Source: Kiloniella sp. EL199 | GTDB taxonomy: Bacteria; Pseudomonadota; Alphaproteobacteria; Kiloniellales; Kiloniellaceae | Direction: 5' to 3' | NCBI RefSeq assembly: GCF_900313065.1 | Contig: NZ_OMPU01000013.1 | Span: 248,001 to 312,000, forward strand | DNA length: 64,000 bases | Part shown: in pieces, positions 50,475-61,316 of the stretch | Layout of the letters: each line of letters opens with the position of its first letter | How positions within the stretch are numbered: the first letter of the stretch is position 1 | Notes under the pieces: generated by a model | Databases searched by the model: none | What the model saw: the letters and a program-made list of their open reading frames with translations, nothing else | What the model was told of the DNA's origin: nothing | Program-made: the position numbers and the translations under genes

Positions 50475-53036
50475 ATGAGCCGTTACAACGTCAAGGAAAC
50501 CGAAACCAAATGGCAAAAAGCCTGGGTTGAGAACAATTGTTTTTCTGTCAAAACAGATACAAACAAACCCAAGTATTATGTCCTGGAAATGTTCCCCTAT
50601 CCTTCGGGCAGGATTCATATGGGGCACGTTCGGAACTATACAATTGGCGATGTAATCTCACGCTACAAAAAAGCCAAAGGTTTTAATGTTCTTCACCCCA
50701 TGGGGTGGGATGCCTTTGGTCTGCCAGCAGAAAACGCTGCCATGGCTCGCGGAGTCCATCCAGGTAAATGGACCTACGAAAACATTGCCGCTATGCGCGA
50801 ACAACTTAAATCCATGGGTCTTTCCATTGATTGGGATCGCGAAATAGCCACCTGCCATCCCCAATACTATAAACATGAACAAAAGATGTTCCTGGACTTC
50901 CTGAAAGCGGGTCTGGTTGAGCGTAAAGAGTCATGGGTGAACTGGGACCCCGTAGATCATACAGTGCTCGCCAATGAGCAGGTAATTGACGGTAAAGGCT
51001 GGCGATCCGGTGCCGAAGTTGAAAAGCGCAAGTTAAGCCAATGGTTCTTTAAAATCACTGACTTTGCTGACGAACTCTTAGAAGGCCTGGAAACACTTGA
51101 TCGTTGGCCTGATAAAGTCCGTACGATGCAACACAACTGGATCGGTAAATCCGAAGGGGCCAGAGTCTTTTTCAAAATAAAAGACTCCGATCAAGAGATT
51201 GAGGTTTATACTACACGCCCGGATACCTTGTTCGGTGCATCATTTTGTGCGATTTCAGCAAACCATCCCCTCACTGACCAGCTTTCTACTGATAATGCTG
51301 AGCTCAAAGCCTTTGTTGCCGAGTGCAACCAGATGGGTACATCTGAAGAAGCCATAGAAAAGGCAGAGAAAAAAGGCTTTGATACAGGTTTAAGAGTGAC
51401 CCACCCACTGGATTCTTCTATTGAGCTTCCCGTTTATGTCGCAAACTTCGTCCTCATGGACTATGGAACAGGCGCTGTCTTTGGCTGTCCCGCTCACGAT
51501 CAGCGTGATCTGGACTTTGCCCGAAAATACGATCTGAACGTCACACCTGTCGTCCTGCCAAAAGACGAAGATCCCAACACTTTCAATGTCGAAAACGAAG
51601 CCTATACAGGCGAAGGAACGCTATTTAATTCTCAGTTCCTTGATAGTTTGGACATTGCTGCTGCGAAGAAAAAGGTTATCAGTCATTTGGAAGACCTTGG
51701 CCACGGCAAAGGAACAACCCAATTCCGCCTGAGAGACTGGGGTGTATCCCGTCAACGCTATTGGGGCTGTCCAATTCCCATTATCTATTGTGATGATTGT
51801 GGCGCTGTTCCTGAGAAGGAAGAAAACCTGCCCGTTGAGTTGCCTGAAGATGTTGCCTTCGACAAACCAGGTAACCCCATTGCGCACCATCCGACGTGGA
51901 AACATACCGCGTGTCCTTGTTGTGGAAAAGCAGCCGTCAGAGAAACAGACACCTTTGATACCTTTATGGAATCTTCCTGGTATTTTGCGAGGTTTTGTAG
52001 CCCGAGAGATGACAATGCCTTTGATCGCAAGGATGTAGATTACTGGCTTCCCGTTGATCAGTATATCGGCGGTATTGAGCACGCTGTCCTTCACCTGCTC
52101 TATTCAAGGTTCTTCACCCGCGGGCTTGAGAAGTGTGGTTATCTGACTGCGAAAGAGCCCTTCAAGGGCCTCTTCACTCAGGGCATGATTTGCCATGAAA
52201 CCTATCAAAACGACAAAGGCGAATGGCTTTCCCCCGAAGAGATCGAGAAAAATGATAGTGGTAACTTTGTCACTTTAGATGGTGGCCCAGTAAACGTCGG
52301 TCCATCGATCAAGATGAGTAAATCAAAGAAAAATACCATCGATCCTGCCGATATTATTGGCAGCTATGGTTCTGATACAGCAAGATTTTTTATGCTTTCT
52401 GACAGCCCACCCGATCGTGATATGGAATGGACAGAATCCGGAATTGACGGGTCCTGGCGATTTACCCAACGTATGTGGCGTCTGATCACAACACAGTTGG
52501 ATAGCCTTCCTGCTGTCAATACGGCACAGCCAGATAAATTCAATGATCAAGCACTGGAACTAAGAAGAACGGTTCACAAGTCAATTGCATCCATAAGCGA
52601 GAATATTGAAAGCTTCCGCTTTAATGCTGCTGTCGCTAAAATATACGAGTTGACGAATGCTATTGGTCAATTCAAAGCAACGGAAGATAATGATTTCTGG
52701 GCTTTACGCGAAGCATTTGAAATTCTCGTTCGTCTTGTTTCGCCAATGATGCCACATATTTCCGAAGAGCTTTGGAATCAACTTGGCCATAGCGATCTTA
52801 TTGTTAATGTATCCTGGCCTGTTGCCGATGACAGCCTGATCGTAGACGACACTGTAAAACTTCCCGTTCAGGTTAACGGTAAGCTGCGCGCGACAATTTC
52901 ATTGCCTCTTGAAGCGACCGAAGATCAAATTAAAGAAGCTGCGCTGTCCGAAGCCGGGGTTCAAAGAGCAATTGATGACAAAGATATTCGGAAAGTTATT
53001 ATCGTCAAAAACCGTATCGTAAATATTGTTGTATAA
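50475..53036 (+). CDS. leuS: Leucyl-tRNA synthetase
   Basis: Class I aminoacyl-tRNA synthetase of 853 residues that charges tRNA-Leu. The HIGH motif appears as HMGHVRNY near residue 45, and the KMSKS loop as IKMSKSKKN near residue 613. The editing domain CP1 lies between about 220 and 420, with the TTRPDTLFG motif. A zinc-like CxxC cluster is visible (CDDCGA and CPCCGK). The C-terminus covers the anticodon domain with [12 protein letters not shown]. It begins the block leuS-lptE-holA. Confidence 0.97.
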   Translation: MSRYNVKETETKWQKAWVENNCFSVKTDTNKPKYYVLEMFPYPSGRIHMGHVRNYTIGDVISRYKKAKGFNVLHPMGWDAFGLPAENAAMARGVHPGKWTYENIAAMREQLKSMGLSIDWDREIATCHPQYYKHEQKMFLDFLKAGLVERKESWVNWDPVDHTVLANEQVIDGKGWRSGAEVEKRKLSQWFFKITDFADELLEGLETLDRWPDKVRTMQHNWIGKSEGARVFFKIKDSDQEIEVYTTRPDTLFGASFCAISANHPLTDQLSTDNAELKAFVAECNQMGTSEEAIEKAEKKGFDTGLRVTHPLDSSIELPVYVANFVLMDYGTGAVFGCPAHDQRDLDFARKYDLNVTPVVLPKDEDPNTFNVENEAYTGEGTLFNSQFLDSLDIAAAKKKVISHLEDLGHGKGTTQFRLRDWGVSRQRYWGCPIPIIYCDDCGAVPEKEENLPVELPEDVAFDKPGNPIAHHPTWKHTACPCCGKAAVRETDTFDTFMESSWYFARFCSPRDDNAFDRKDVDYWLPVDQYIGGIEHAVLHLLYSRFFTRGLEKCGYLTAKEPFKGLFTQGMICHETYQNDKGEWLSPEEIEKNDSGNFVTLDGGPVNVGPSIKMSKSKKNTIDPADIIGSYGSDTARFFMLSDSPPDRDMEWTESGIDGSWRFTQRMWRLITTQLDSLPAVNTAQPDKFNDQALELRRTVHKSIASISENIESFRFNAAVAKIYELTNAIGQFKATEDNDFWALREAFEILVRLVSPMMPHISEELWNQLGHSDLIVNVSWPVADDSLIVDDTVKLPVQVNGKLRATISLPLEATEDQIKEAALSEAGVQRAIDDKDIRKVIIVKNRIVNIVV

Positions 53037-53055
53037 ATCTGCTTTTAAGGCCCTG

Positions 53056-53580
53056 ATGATGCCCATTATTCTCAAAAAATTATGTATGCCAGTTGTGCTA
53101 ATTCTCGGCCTTATCAGCCTCACTGCCTGCGGATTTCAACCTGTTTACAAGAAGAGTGCAGAAACCGGGTACTCTTCACATCAGGCTTTGCAAACGATTA
53201 GAATTAGTCCCCTTCCCGATCGTCCGGGACAAATCCTTCACAACCTGTTGCGCGACAGAATGAATCCTCTGGGGCAACCCAGAAAACCGCTTTATGTTTT
53301 AAAAGCCACGATTACCGAAACGGAAAAGGATCTTGCTGTCCGTCTTGATAATACGACCTCCAGGACAAATTTGACTATAATGGTGAAATATTCGCTAATA
53401 AGCCTATCAAGCAATAATGCTGTTTTTTCTTCCATCGCAAGATCTACCAACAGCTTTGACAAGCTTGACGATCCCTATGCAAACCTTGTTGCTGAAGATA
53501 CCGCCCGTAATCGTGTATTACGTCAGGTCGCAGATGATATGGCTTTACAGCTTGGTGCCTACTTCAATAAATTACAGTAA
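53056..53580 (+). CDS. lptE: LPS assembly lipoprotein LptE
   Basis: Outer-membrane lipoprotein of 174 residues that plugs LptD during lipopolysaccharide export. I use ATG 53056, with AAGG five bases upstream, rather than the TTG 53026 that overlaps leuS. The signal peptide ends in the lipobox SLTACGFQP. The mature region has the LptE-like LPDRPGQILHNLLRDRM and SRTNLTIMVKYSLI. Position between leuS and holA is the conserved arrangement. Confidence 0.92.
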   Translation: MMPIILKKLCMPVVLILGLISLTACGFQPVYKKSAETGYSSHQALQTIRISPLPDRPGQILHNLLRDRMNPLGQPRKPLYVLKATITETEKDLAVRLDNTTSRTNLTIMVKYSLISLSSNNAVFSSIARSTNSFDKLDDPYANLVAEDTARNRVLRQVADDMALQLGAYFNKLQ

Positions 53581-53607
53581 GAAATAACCCTATAAGGCTT
53601 TAGATAC

Positions 53608-54642
53608 GTGAAAATACCTGCTGCCAAAGCTGATAGTTTTTCAAAGTCTCCTGACAGCAGCATAAAAGCTATACTGGTTTATGGTCCCGATGAGGGGCTG
53701 GTTTTAGAGCGAAGCCAAAACCTACTTCATTCAGTTGTTGATGATGCACAAGATCCCTTTCGTGTGGTCAACCTGGACAATGATGCTCTTAAAAAAGAAC
53801 CTTCATTGATCAGTGATGAAGCAGCGGCCATATCCATGATGGGTGGCAGACGTGTGATACGAATACGCTCAGCCAGTGATGCCTTAGCCCAAGTTTTTTC
53901 CGATTACTTTTCTGATCCGGTTGGCGATGCCCTCATCATTCTAGAAGGCGGAGATTTACCAGGAAGATCCAAACTCAGAAAAGTTTTTGAAACCGAAAAT
54001 CTTGCCGCAGCGATTGCCTGTTACAAAGATGACGAAAAAAACCTCCCAGGTCTAATTCGTCAAACCATTGAAAATGAAGGGTTTTCTCTTTCAAACGACG
54101 CTCTCGGCTTCCTCGTGGCAAATCTTGGTACAGATAGACGATTAACGCGCCGAGAATTACAGAAATTATGCCTATACAAAGGAAAAAATTCCTCTCCCAT
54201 TTCTCTTGAAGATGCGCAGGCTTGTATCGGTGATACCGCCACATTAACACTGGATGATTTAGCAATTGCCGTCGGAACAGGAAATATTCAAAAACTTGAA
54301 AAAAATCTGTTACGGGCACAACAGGAAAATCAGAATGCAATCACCATCCTGAGAGCCGTCACCAGACATTTTCAAAGATTGCATTTAACCGCCGGTCTTG
54401 TTGCACAAGGTGTCCCCATGGACAAAGCTGTATCTACACTTCGCCCACCCTTGTTCTGGAAAGTTGCTGACCCCTTTAAAGCCCAGGCAAGAAAATGGTC
54501 GCCAAACGCTCTGTCCAAATCACTCGGCATGCTTTTAGAGACTGAAGCAAATTGCAAAAAAACGGGCGCTCCGGCTGAAACCCTCTGCGCCAGAACACTT
54601 CTGGAAATTACAGCAAACGCCCCTACGCGCCGCCGCGCTTAA
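53608..54642 (+). CDS. holA: DNA polymerase III subunit delta
   Basis: Clamp-loader subunit of 344 residues, GTG start. The N-terminal domain begins with ILVYGPDEGLVLERSQNLL. The middle has GRRVIRIRSASDAL and ILEGGDLPGRSKLRK. The C-terminal collar domain contains VTRHFQRLHLTAGL. It opens the sliding clamp for replication. It follows lptE in the usual order, and its end converges on parB with 16 bases between. Confidence 0.95.
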   Translation: MKIPAAKADSFSKSPDSSIKAILVYGPDEGLVLERSQNLLHSVVDDAQDPFRVVNLDNDALKKEPSLISDEAAAISMMGGRRVIRIRSASDALAQVFSDYFSDPVGDALIILEGGDLPGRSKLRKVFETENLAAAIACYKDDEKNLPGLIRQTIENEGFSLSNDALGFLVANLGTDRRLTRRELQKLCLYKGKNSSPISLEDAQACIGDTATLTLDDLAIAVGTGNIQKLEKNLLRAQQENQNAITILRAVTRHFQRLHLTAGLVAQGVPMDKAVSTLRPPLFWKVADPFKAQARKWSPNALSKSLGMLLETEANCKKTGAPAETLCARTLLEITANAPTRRRA

Positions 54643-54658
54643 GCTCTTTAAAAGCCGT

Positions 54659-55591
54659 TTACTCAGAAGACTGGGTTAACCGATGCAGAACATTATCAAG
54701 CTGTTCCAGTGTATCGTATGAAATTTTAAGCGCCCCACCTTGCCCGTGGAAATCAATACTCACCTTTAGGCCTAACATATTTGAAAGATCACGCTCCAAG
54801 GCAAGGGTATCTGCGTCCTTTTGTGGCCCTGAACTCGGCTTAATCTTTGAGCTAGTGATAGGCTTTTTTAAATGAGCCTGATCATTTTCAGGTTCTTTCA
54901 ACTCATTCTTCATCGCTTTAGCCAGGCGTTCTGTCTCGCGAACAGAAAGGCCTTTTGAAGCTATTTCCTGAGCCAAATCAACCGCATCTTCAGCCCCAAC
55001 AAGTGCGCGGGCATGACCTGCGCTCAAATCACCCTTTTCAACAAGCTCCTGTACCTCATCCGGCAAGGATAGCAAACGCAGCATGTTTGCAATGTGGCTA
55101 CGGCTTTTCCCAATGATTTTAGCAACATCATCCTGTTTATGGCCAAATTCATCCATCAGGCGTCGATAACTCGTCGCTTCTTCGATCGGTGTCAGATCCT
55201 GACGCTGCACATTTTCAATAATGGCAACCTGAAGAACTTCCGCATCATTCAGTTCGCGAATAACAACCGGAATTTCATGTAACTGTGCCCGTTGAGAAGC
55301 CCGCCAACGGCGTTCCCCCGCAACAATCTCGTATTCAGAAGACAGTTCAGGGTGCCTTCGTACTAAAATAGGCTGTAATAATCCTGATTGTTCAATTGAA
55401 TCGGCAAGAGTCGCAAGTGCCTCTTCTTCAAAATGACGACGAGGCTGTTTTGTGTTGGGGTGAATATGCTCTATCGGAACCTGCTTTGTTGAACGTACTT
55501 TATCCAACGAAGCATAGTCTTCCGTCTCGTCCCCAAAAAGAGCAGCAAGACCGCGGCCTAAATTTTTCCGTTTATCCTGAGCTTCAGCCAC
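54659..55591 (-). CDS. parB: Chromosome partitioning protein ParB
   Basis: CTP-dependent clamp that loads at parS, 310 residues (GTG 55591; a TTG three bases earlier is possible). It begins with LGRGLAALFGDE, which contains the ParA-contacting motif. The nuclease-like N-domain has the GERRWRASQRA box for CTP. The helix-turn-helix with VAKIIGKSRSHIANMLRLL reads parS. The C-terminal dimer domain ends the protein. Four parS-like sites lie between 56.8 and 61.3 kb. parA is 59 bases upstream in the same operon. Confidence 0.97.
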   Translation of the reverse strand: MAEAQDKRKNLGRGLAALFGDETEDYASLDKVRSTKQVPIEHIHPNTKQPRRHFEEEALATLADSIEQSGLLQPILVRRHPELSSEYEIVAGERRWRASQRAQLHEIPVVIRELNDAEVLQVAIIENVQRQDLTPIEEATSYRRLMDEFGHKQDDVAKIIGKSRSHIANMLRLLSLPDEVQELVEKGDLSAGHARALVGAEDAVDLAQEIASKGLSVRETERLAKAMKNELKEPENDQAHLKKPITSSKIKPSSGPQKDADTLALERDLSNMLGLKVSIDFHGQGGALKISYDTLEQLDNVLHRLTQSSE

Positions 55592-55650
55592 CAATCGACC
55601 CTCTCAACTAATCCTGTTATCTACTCTATCCGGCGTATGACCGATTAATC

Positions 55651-56487
55651 CTACGCGACAGCTGGTGCTGTAATACGAACTTGTTCATTTCTAAGAATTT
55701 CCCCAGCCAGCTTGATATAGGCCTGAGATCCAGCACAGGCTACATCGTACAACAGGACCGGTTTGCCATGTGAAGGCGCCTCTGACACTCTGACATTTCG
55801 AGGAATAACTGTATTAAAAACCTTCTCTCCCAAGAAAGCCCGCACATCAGCAGCAACCATTTCACAGAGGTTATTCCTTCTGTCATACATGGTAAGGACA
55901 ACACCCTGAATTTGAAGACGACGATTAAGCCCCCTCTTCACGCGGTCAATAGTACGCAGGAGATGAGATAGTCCTTCAAGGGCATAGAACTCTGTCTGAA
56001 GAGGTACAAGAACAGCATCAGAAGCAACCAGCGCATTCAAGGTCAACAGACCAAGTGCTGGCGGGCAATCAATCAAAATGTAATCAAATTGATCCAGAAG
56101 TGGCCCAATAGCATTCACAAGTTTGAATTCGCGCTCTGCTAGACCTACGAGCTCAAGCTCAGCACCTGAAAGTTCCACACCAGAAGAAATAACATGCATC
56201 CGGGGAACATCTGTTGATCTGACGGCACGCGTAATAGGTAATCCCTCGATCATAACCTGATAAATACTTTGCTGACGGGCATCAGGCTCTACACCCAATC
56301 CTGTACTGGCATTGCCTTGAGGGTCCAGATCGATAATCAAAACCTTCTTTTTGCAAGCTGCAAGAGCAGTGGCCAAGTTTACCGTTGTTGTCGTTTTACC
56401 AACTCCACCCTTCTGATTTGCAATGGACCAGACTTTTGCTTCGCGTTTCTTTTTACTTGAAATTGAATCCATATCTTGTACTGACAT
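55651..56487 (-). CDS. parA: Chromosome partitioning ATPase ParA
   Basis: Deviant-Walker ATPase of 278 residues that positions the replication origin together with ParB. The P-loop is KGGVGKTTT near residue 25, with NQ before it. The switch regions include DLDPQGNAS and DCPPALGLLTLNAL. I take the start at ATG 56487, with a perfect GGGGGG eight bases upstream. The leader bases GGGGGGATTGATC include the 9-base complement of the candidate small RNA loops. rsmG ends 16 bases upstream. Confidence 0.97.
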   Translation of the reverse strand: MSVQDMDSISSKKKREAKVWSIANQKGGVGKTTTTVNLATALAACKKKVLIIDLDPQGNASTGLGVEPDARQQSIYQVMIEGLPITRAVRSTDVPRMHVISSGVELSGAELELVGLAEREFKLVNAIGPLLDQFDYILIDCPPALGLLTLNALVASDAVLVPLQTEFYALEGLSHLLRTIDRVKRGLNRRLQIQGVVLTMYDRRNNLCEMVAADVRAFLGEKVFNTVIPRNVRVSEAPSHGKPVLLYDVACAGSQAYIKLAGEILRNEQVRITAPAVA

Positions 56488-56503
56488 GATCAATCCCCCC
56501 AAG

Positions 56504-57136
56504 TTATAGAAGTTTGAGGTTCAATATTGCTGCATCATCATCAGACAAAGAATTGTACCTCGACACTTTCATAGTCCACTTTTTCTCTGCTTCGGTCAAT
56601 TCCTCATCTACATTTCGCCCTTTTAAAAGCAAAAATTCTGGATCTTTTTCAGCCTTTGAGACCTCCAAGAAGGGTTGGGAAAAGTTTATAATCTTGGTAA
56701 GTGGTGCAAAAGCGCGTGCTGTAAAAACATCAACGGCGAAAGGTTCGATCTTTTCAATACGGTTATTATGAACAGTTAAACCAGCATCTGTTTCACGTGA
56801 AACTTCACGTAAGAACATTGATTTCTTAAGATCTGATTCCATCGCATGCACATTCCCTGCCTCCAGAATGGCAAGAATAAGAGCTGGAAAACCTGCACCA
56901 CTGCCAAAATCGACAATTGTTTTTTTATGATCAGTCTCAGGAAGATATTTAATAAGCTGAGCTGAATCTAAAAAGTGGCGGGTCCATAAATCTGGTAAGG
57001 TATTTTTGCTCACCAGATTTATTGCCTTATTCCATTTAACAAGAAGATCTGCATAACATTTCAATTTATCCTCTGTTTCACGTGAAACAGGAATATGCTT
57101 TTTAAAACCATCAATTCCGGTAGTATCAGGCAACAT
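56504..57136 (-). CDS. rsmG: 16S rRNA (guanine527-N7)-methyltransferase RsmG
   Basis: Class I SAM-dependent methyltransferase of 210 residues that modifies G527 of 16S rRNA. The SAM loop is [16 protein letters not shown] at about residues 70-86. The segment with [10 protein letters not shown] and a C-terminal beta region complete the fold. The start overlaps the end of mnmG by 11 bases. Two parS sites lie inside this gene, at 57074 and 56789, and are partly why the codons there are constrained. Confidence 0.96.
   Translation of the reverse strand: MLPDTTGIDGFKKHIPVSRETEDKLKCYADLLVKWNKAINLVSKNTLPDLWTRHFLDSAQLIKYLPETDHKKTIVDFGSGAGFPALILAILEAGNVHAMESDLKKSMFLREVSRETDAGLTVHNNRIEKIEPFAVDVFTARAFAPLTKIINFSQPFLEVSKAEKDPEFLLLKGRNVDEELTEAEKKWTMKVSRYNSLSDDDAAILNLKLL
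56789..56804. other. parS site 1 (15 of 16)
   Basis: TGTTTCACGTGAAACT inside rsmG; the last base differs from the consensus TGTTTCACGTGAAACA. It is a ParB loading site by established consensus. Confidence 0.88.
57074..57089. other. parS site 2 (perfect)
   Basis: Exact TGTTTCACGTGAAACA inside the 5' part of rsmG. Perfect palindrome for ParB. Confidence 0.95.
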
Positions 57137-58994
57137 AATTTTTATCTAATTTTCTTACATATCTTAAGAGTGCAACCAAAGCTGCTGGTGTAACACCAGA
57201 AATACGTGATGCAGCGCCCAAGGTTTCCGGCTTTGATTGATTGAGTTTTTGAACTATCTCATTAGACAGACTTGGGACAGATGCATAATCAAAATTTTCA
57301 GGTAGCTTTAGGGCTTCATCTTTTCTAAAGGCTCTGATATCTGCATCTTGTCGCTCTATATAGCCAGCATAGCTAGCATCAATTTCAAGCTGTTCTACAA
57401 TGACCTGATCAAATTGTGAAAGCTCTGGCCATACTTTAGTTAGAACTTCTATAGTAACATCAGGGTAACGAAGTAAATCAAAAATGGATCTTCTTTGTCC
57501 ATCTTTGTTTACATTGATGTCATAGGAAATCAGCTCATTTGGTGTTGCAGAGTGTTCTTTTGCAAAAGCTCTTGCTTTTGAAAGCTTTGACATCTTATTT
57601 TTAAAGACAGAAGCTCTGTCTTCTCTAATACACCCTATATCAAGCCCAATTGGTGTCAGGCGTTGATCTGCATTATCTGCCCGAAGTTTTAAACGATACT
57701 CTGCCCGGCTGGTGAACATTCTATAAGGTTCAGTAACACCCAAACTCACCAGATCGTCAATCATGACACCCATGTAAGCATCAGCACGATCTAACACAAA
57801 ATCTCGCTCAGATCCTTGCGATTTCAAAGCAGCATTTACGCCAGCAATAAGGCCTTGAGCCCCGGCTTCTTCATATCCGGTCGTTCCGTTTATTTGGCCA
57901 GCAAAATATAGACCTTGGACTTTTCGAGTTTCCAAAGTTGGCCGCAGCTCACGTGGATCAACATAGTCATACTCAATAGCATAACCATGTTGAAGGATCT
58001 TTGCCTTCTCAAGTCCAGGGATTGTTTTCAGGAAGTCCTCTTGAACATCTTCGGGAAGAGAAGTTGATATGCCATTTGGATAGACATTTACATCATCCAG
58101 CCCTTCTGGCTCCAAAAAGATCTGATGGCGATCTTTTTCCTTAAATCGAACAACTTTATCTTCAATAGAGGGACAATAACGTGGACCCTTGCTTTCAATC
58201 TGTCCGGAATACATCGGAGATTGGTCTATATTTTTAGCAATAATATCGTGGGTATCAGTATTGGTATAGGTGATATGACAGGCTACCTGTTCCTGTGTAA
58301 TTTCCTTTGTCATATAGGAAAAAGGTTCAGGTGGTGTATCCCCTGGCTGAACAACCAGATTACTATAATCAATTGTCCGGGTATCCAACCGGGCCGGTGT
58401 GCCCGTTTTCAAGCGTCCTAATTCAAACCCAAAACGGGAAAGTGTCCTGGATAACCCGATAGCAGGTTCATCCCCTACTCGCCCGGCAGGAATTTGTTTT
58501 TTCCCAAGATGTATTAGACCGTTTAAAAAAGTTCCTGTTGTTAAAACAACACAGGAAGAAAAGATTTTTTCCCCAGACGCTGTGATCACCCCACAACAAA
58601 CATCATTCTTGTCCAGAATAAGATCTTCAACAGGCGTTTCAAGAATTGTCAGATTTTCCTGATCATCCAAGAGATCTTGAATGGCTTCTTTATATAATTT
58701 GCGATCAGCTTGTGCTCTTGGTCCACGGACAGCAGGACCCTTACTTCTATTTAAAACGCGAAACTGAATTCCGCCACGATCAATGGCTTTGCCCATCAAA
58801 CCGTCAAGCGCATCAATTTCTCTTACCAGATGCCCTTTGCCAAGACCGCCTATGGCAGGATTACAAGACATAACCCCAATAGTCGATTTTTTATGGGTGA
58901 CAAGAAGCGTCGCAGCCCCCATCCTGGCAGCAGCAGCAGCAGCTTCTGTTCCAGCGTGTCCGCCCCCAACAACAATAACATCATAGTTTTTCAT
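57126..58994 (-). CDS. mnmG: tRNA uridine 5-carboxymethylaminomethyl modification enzyme MnmG
   Basis: FAD-dependent enzyme of 622 residues that, with MnmE, modifies the wobble uridine of several tRNAs. The dinucleotide motif [19 protein letters not shown] lies at residues 7-25. [17 protein letters not shown] and the [11 protein letters not shown] motif follow. The C-terminal region contains [13 protein letters not shown], the tRNA-binding helical part. It is followed by rsmG with overlap. Positioned near the partition genes as is common in alphaproteobacteria. Confidence 0.97.
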   Translation of the reverse strand: MKNYDVIVVGGGHAGTEAAAAAARMGAATLLVTHKKSTIGVMSCNPAIGGLGKGHLVREIDALDGLMGKAIDRGGIQFRVLNRSKGPAVRGPRAQADRKLYKEAIQDLLDDQENLTILETPVEDLILDKNDVCCGVITASGEKIFSSCVVLTTGTFLNGLIHLGKKQIPAGRVGDEPAIGLSRTLSRFGFELGRLKTGTPARLDTRTIDYSNLVVQPGDTPPEPFSYMTKEITQEQVACHITYTNTDTHDIIAKNIDQSPMYSGQIESKGPRYCPSIEDKVVRFKEKDRHQIFLEPEGLDDVNVYPNGISTSLPEDVQEDFLKTIPGLEKAKILQHGYAIEYDYVDPRELRPTLETRKVQGLYFAGQINGTTGYEEAGAQGLIAGVNAALKSQGSERDFVLDRADAYMGVMIDDLVSLGVTEPYRMFTSRAEYRLKLRADNADQRLTPIGLDIGCIREDRASVFKNKMSKLSKARAFAKEHSATPNELISYDINVNKDGQRRSIFDLLRYPDVTIEVLTKVWPELSQFDQVIVEQLEIDASYAGYIERQDADIRAFRKDEALKLPENFDYASVPSLSNEIVQKLNQSKPETLGAASRISGVTPAALVALLRYVRKLDKNYVA

Positions 58995-59051
58995 AGCTGA
59001 TCGCTTTGCTATATTTTTGAATACAAAAAATACTCAGAACTAAGTTAAAGA

Positions 59052-59252
59052 CTATTTGCCCAGAGCATCTTTAATTTTTTGATCCGTCTTATATTGGCTC
59101 AAAGCATAAACAGACCAAATCGCAGCCACAGGCCATCCAATTAAGGTGAAAATAGTGGAGATTTGTAAAATAAAGCAAAAAATTCCGGCAATAGGTCTTC
59201 CTATTGTGAAGAACTGGAGCCATGGGATGATTATAGCCAATAGTAAACGCAT
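59052..59252 (-). CDS. Small membrane protein, YqaE/Pmp3-like
   Basis: Protein of 66 residues with two membrane helices separated by a short loop. The IGRPIAGIFCFILQISTIF and TLIGWPVAAIWSVYAL segments match the Pmp3/YqaE proteolipid pattern. Members are linked to stress or membrane potential, but the mechanism is not clear. It is monocistronic, between mnmE and mnmG. The ATG is preceded by AAGGG-like sequence. Confidence 0.75.
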   Translation of the reverse strand: MRLLLAIIIPWLQFFTIGRPIAGIFCFILQISTIFTLIGWPVAAIWSVYALSQYKTDQKIKDALGK

Positions 59253-59352
59253 TCTCTTTTCCCTTAAGAAATCTCTTCACACTTTTGATGAGTTAATAAT
59301 AAGCGATTTTATTCTCAACTTATTTTTCAGCCATATTCATAACTATATGGCC

Positions 59353-59368
59353 TGTTTCACGTGAAACA
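59353..59368. other. parS site 3 (perfect)
   Basis: Exact TGTTTCACGTGAAACA in the gap between mnmE and the small membrane protein gene. Confidence 0.95.
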
Positions 59369-59407
59369 TAATTCACAAAACACTTCACTTATGTAAGCTA
59401 AATCAGC

Positions 59408-60763
59408 CTATTTTCCAATGCAAAAATCACGGAAAATAACATCTAATAGCTCTTCAACATCTACTTTTCCTGTAATTCTACCAAGATAACGTGTAGCAAG
59501 ACGTAAATCTTCTGCACAAAGTTCTGGAAGATCTGTCAGAAGAGAACGATCAAGAGAGTCCAAACACTCTTGCAATGCCGATCTATGGCGTTGTCTCGTA
59601 ATACCGGACGAACTACCTGAGAGTCCCATATTAGCAACAACCCAGGTATTCAGCTTTTCTAAAAGGATACCAATACCCTCACCGGATTTGGTGGATATGC
59701 TAGTTACATCAAACCCAGGAACAAAAATAGTGTCTGAGAGATTTTCTTCAGTTTTGTCACATTTATTGATTGCTATAAAACTGTTATCGCTATCCAACAG
59801 CTTTAGAGTTTCTTGATCCAGATTATCTCTATCTTCAATATCAAAAACAGCCAGACATAAATCGGCGGACTCAGCATGTAATTTAGCTCGTCTTATTCCT
59901 TCTAGTTCAATTCCGTCTGTTGTGTTTTCTTCTATTTCTCTCAGGCCCGCTGTATCAGAGACAATAACGGGATAACCAGATAGGTCTAGATGTACTTCAA
60001 TAATATCTCTCGTTGTCCCGGCAACATCAGAAACAATAGCAACTTCACGTCGTGCCAAAGCATTTAGAAGTGACGATTTTCCCGCATTTGGTGGACCCAC
60101 AATTGCTATTTTTATTCCATTCCGTAATCGTTCGCCACGATGACTATCATCCAGATGATGTTTAATATCTTTCTTTAATTGCTCTATATTGTGTTTAACC
60201 TGATCAGAAATCCCCTCTTCCAGCTCTTCATCAGGAAAATCAATTTCAGCTTCCATATAGGCTAACATACGAACCAGACGATCTCTCCAACCTTCGACAA
60301 GATTGGAAAGTTCTCCATCCATTTGACGAATGGCCTGCTTCCTTTGCGCTTCGGTTTCAGCAGCAATGAGATCAGATAAACCCTCTACTTCTGTTAAATC
60401 GAGTTTATCATTGTCAAAAGCACGTCGGGTAAATTCACCAGCTTCCGCCGGACGAAAATTAGGCAATTTTGCCAAAGCTTCAATGGTACCATCAACAACT
60501 GCACGACCACCGTGAAGATGTAATTCCACAACATCTTCGCCTGTAAAACTAGCTGGACCAGGAAACCAAAGGGCCAAACAACGATCAAGTTCAGCTTTAT
60601 CTTCTGGATCAAACAACTTTATCAACGCTGCAACACGTGGCTCTGGAAAAGAGGATGACATCTTTTCCAAAACAGCTTTGGCATTGCTGCCTGATATTCT
60701 GATCACGGCAACACCGGCCTGTCCTGGCGCAGTTGATAAGGCAAAAATAGTGTCGGAAGCCAT
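59408..60763 (-). CDS. mnmE: tRNA modification GTPase MnmE
   Basis: GTPase of 451 residues that works with MnmG on tRNA wobble uridines. The N-terminal formyl-THF binding domain covers the first ~118 residues. The G domain is at about 220-380: GPPNAGKSSLLNAL (P-loop), DVAGTTRDII (G2), DTAGLRE (G3) and NKCDKTE (G4). The C-terminus ends in the essential cysteine motif FCIGK. It is one gene upstream of mnmG, with the small membrane protein between. The length is standard. Confidence 0.97.
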   Translation of the reverse strand: MASDTIFALSTAPGQAGVAVIRISGSNAKAVLEKMSSSFPEPRVAALIKLFDPEDKAELDRCLALWFPGPASFTGEDVVELHLHGGRAVVDGTIEALAKLPNFRPAEAGEFTRRAFDNDKLDLTEVEGLSDLIAAETEAQRKQAIRQMDGELSNLVEGWRDRLVRMLAYMEAEIDFPDEELEEGISDQVKHNIEQLKKDIKHHLDDSHRGERLRNGIKIAIVGPPNAGKSSLLNALARREVAIVSDVAGTTRDIIEVHLDLSGYPVIVSDTAGLREIEENTTDGIELEGIRRAKLHAESADLCLAVFDIEDRDNLDQETLKLLDSDNSFIAINKCDKTEENLSDTIFVPGFDVTSISTKSGEGIGILLEKLNTWVVANMGLSGSSSGITRQRHRSALQECLDSLDRSLLTDLPELCAEDLRLATRYLGRITGKVDVEELLDVIFRDFCIGK

Positions 60764-60945
60764 TTTGTCTAAACCAATAAGAGTTTCATGCTCAATTCAC
60801 TGGAATTCACATATAAGCGGAATTCGCACATTAGCCTCAGACAAACATCAGGTCAAAAACCTTTATGACATAGCAGAACTGCAGAAATTCTATCAAATCA
60901 CAGAATGAAACCAGTACTAATATCTAAAAGGAAAAATTAAGAGAG

Positions 60946-61197
60946 TTACTTATTTGTTTTTGTTGAATCATCTTGTGAAAATTGAGACCAAAACATCTTC
61001 TGCATCTGATCAAATCCTTGCATAGAAGCTGGCATCCAGGTTTTCATTAAAGCTTCGGGATCACTTGATTGAATAGTTTCCATCATTTTTTTCCTAACTT
61101 CTTCAATTGCATCTTTTTGAAGTTCAGAAACGTCTGGAAGCCCAAGAAACTGCCGTGCTTCTTCTGGGGTACAATCTATGTCAAAAGTGATTTTCAT
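60946..61197 (-). CDS. DUF6489 family protein
   Basis: Small soluble protein of 83 residues, with the DUF6489 features ITFDIDCTPEEARQFLGLPD and KMMETIQSSDPEALMKTWMP. The function is unknown. Helical and acidic throughout. The family is mostly restricted to alphaproteobacteria and is often near phasin- or phosphate-related genes. Here it stands between mnmE and a PAP2 phosphatase gene on the same strand. Confidence 0.78.
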   Translation of the reverse strand: MKITFDIDCTPEEARQFLGLPDVSELQKDAIEEVRKKMMETIQSSDPEALMKTWMPASMQGFDQMQKMFWSQFSQDDSTKTNK

Positions 61198-61282
61198 CGC
61201 GATTTCCTGCAGTTAGGTAATACTCTTTCAAATACCATACCTTACTTACAGGAAAAGAATTACAAGTTTTTATATAAGGTTT

Positions 61283-61298
61283 TGTTTCCCGTGAAACA
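61283..61298. other. parS-like site 4 (15 of 16)
   Basis: TGTTTCCCGTGAAACA differs from consensus by one base in the centre. It lies 19 bases beyond the PAP2 gene 3' end, in the gap before DUF6489. Confidence 0.75.
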
Positions 61299-61316
61299 TT
61301 ACCTTAACGAAACAAT

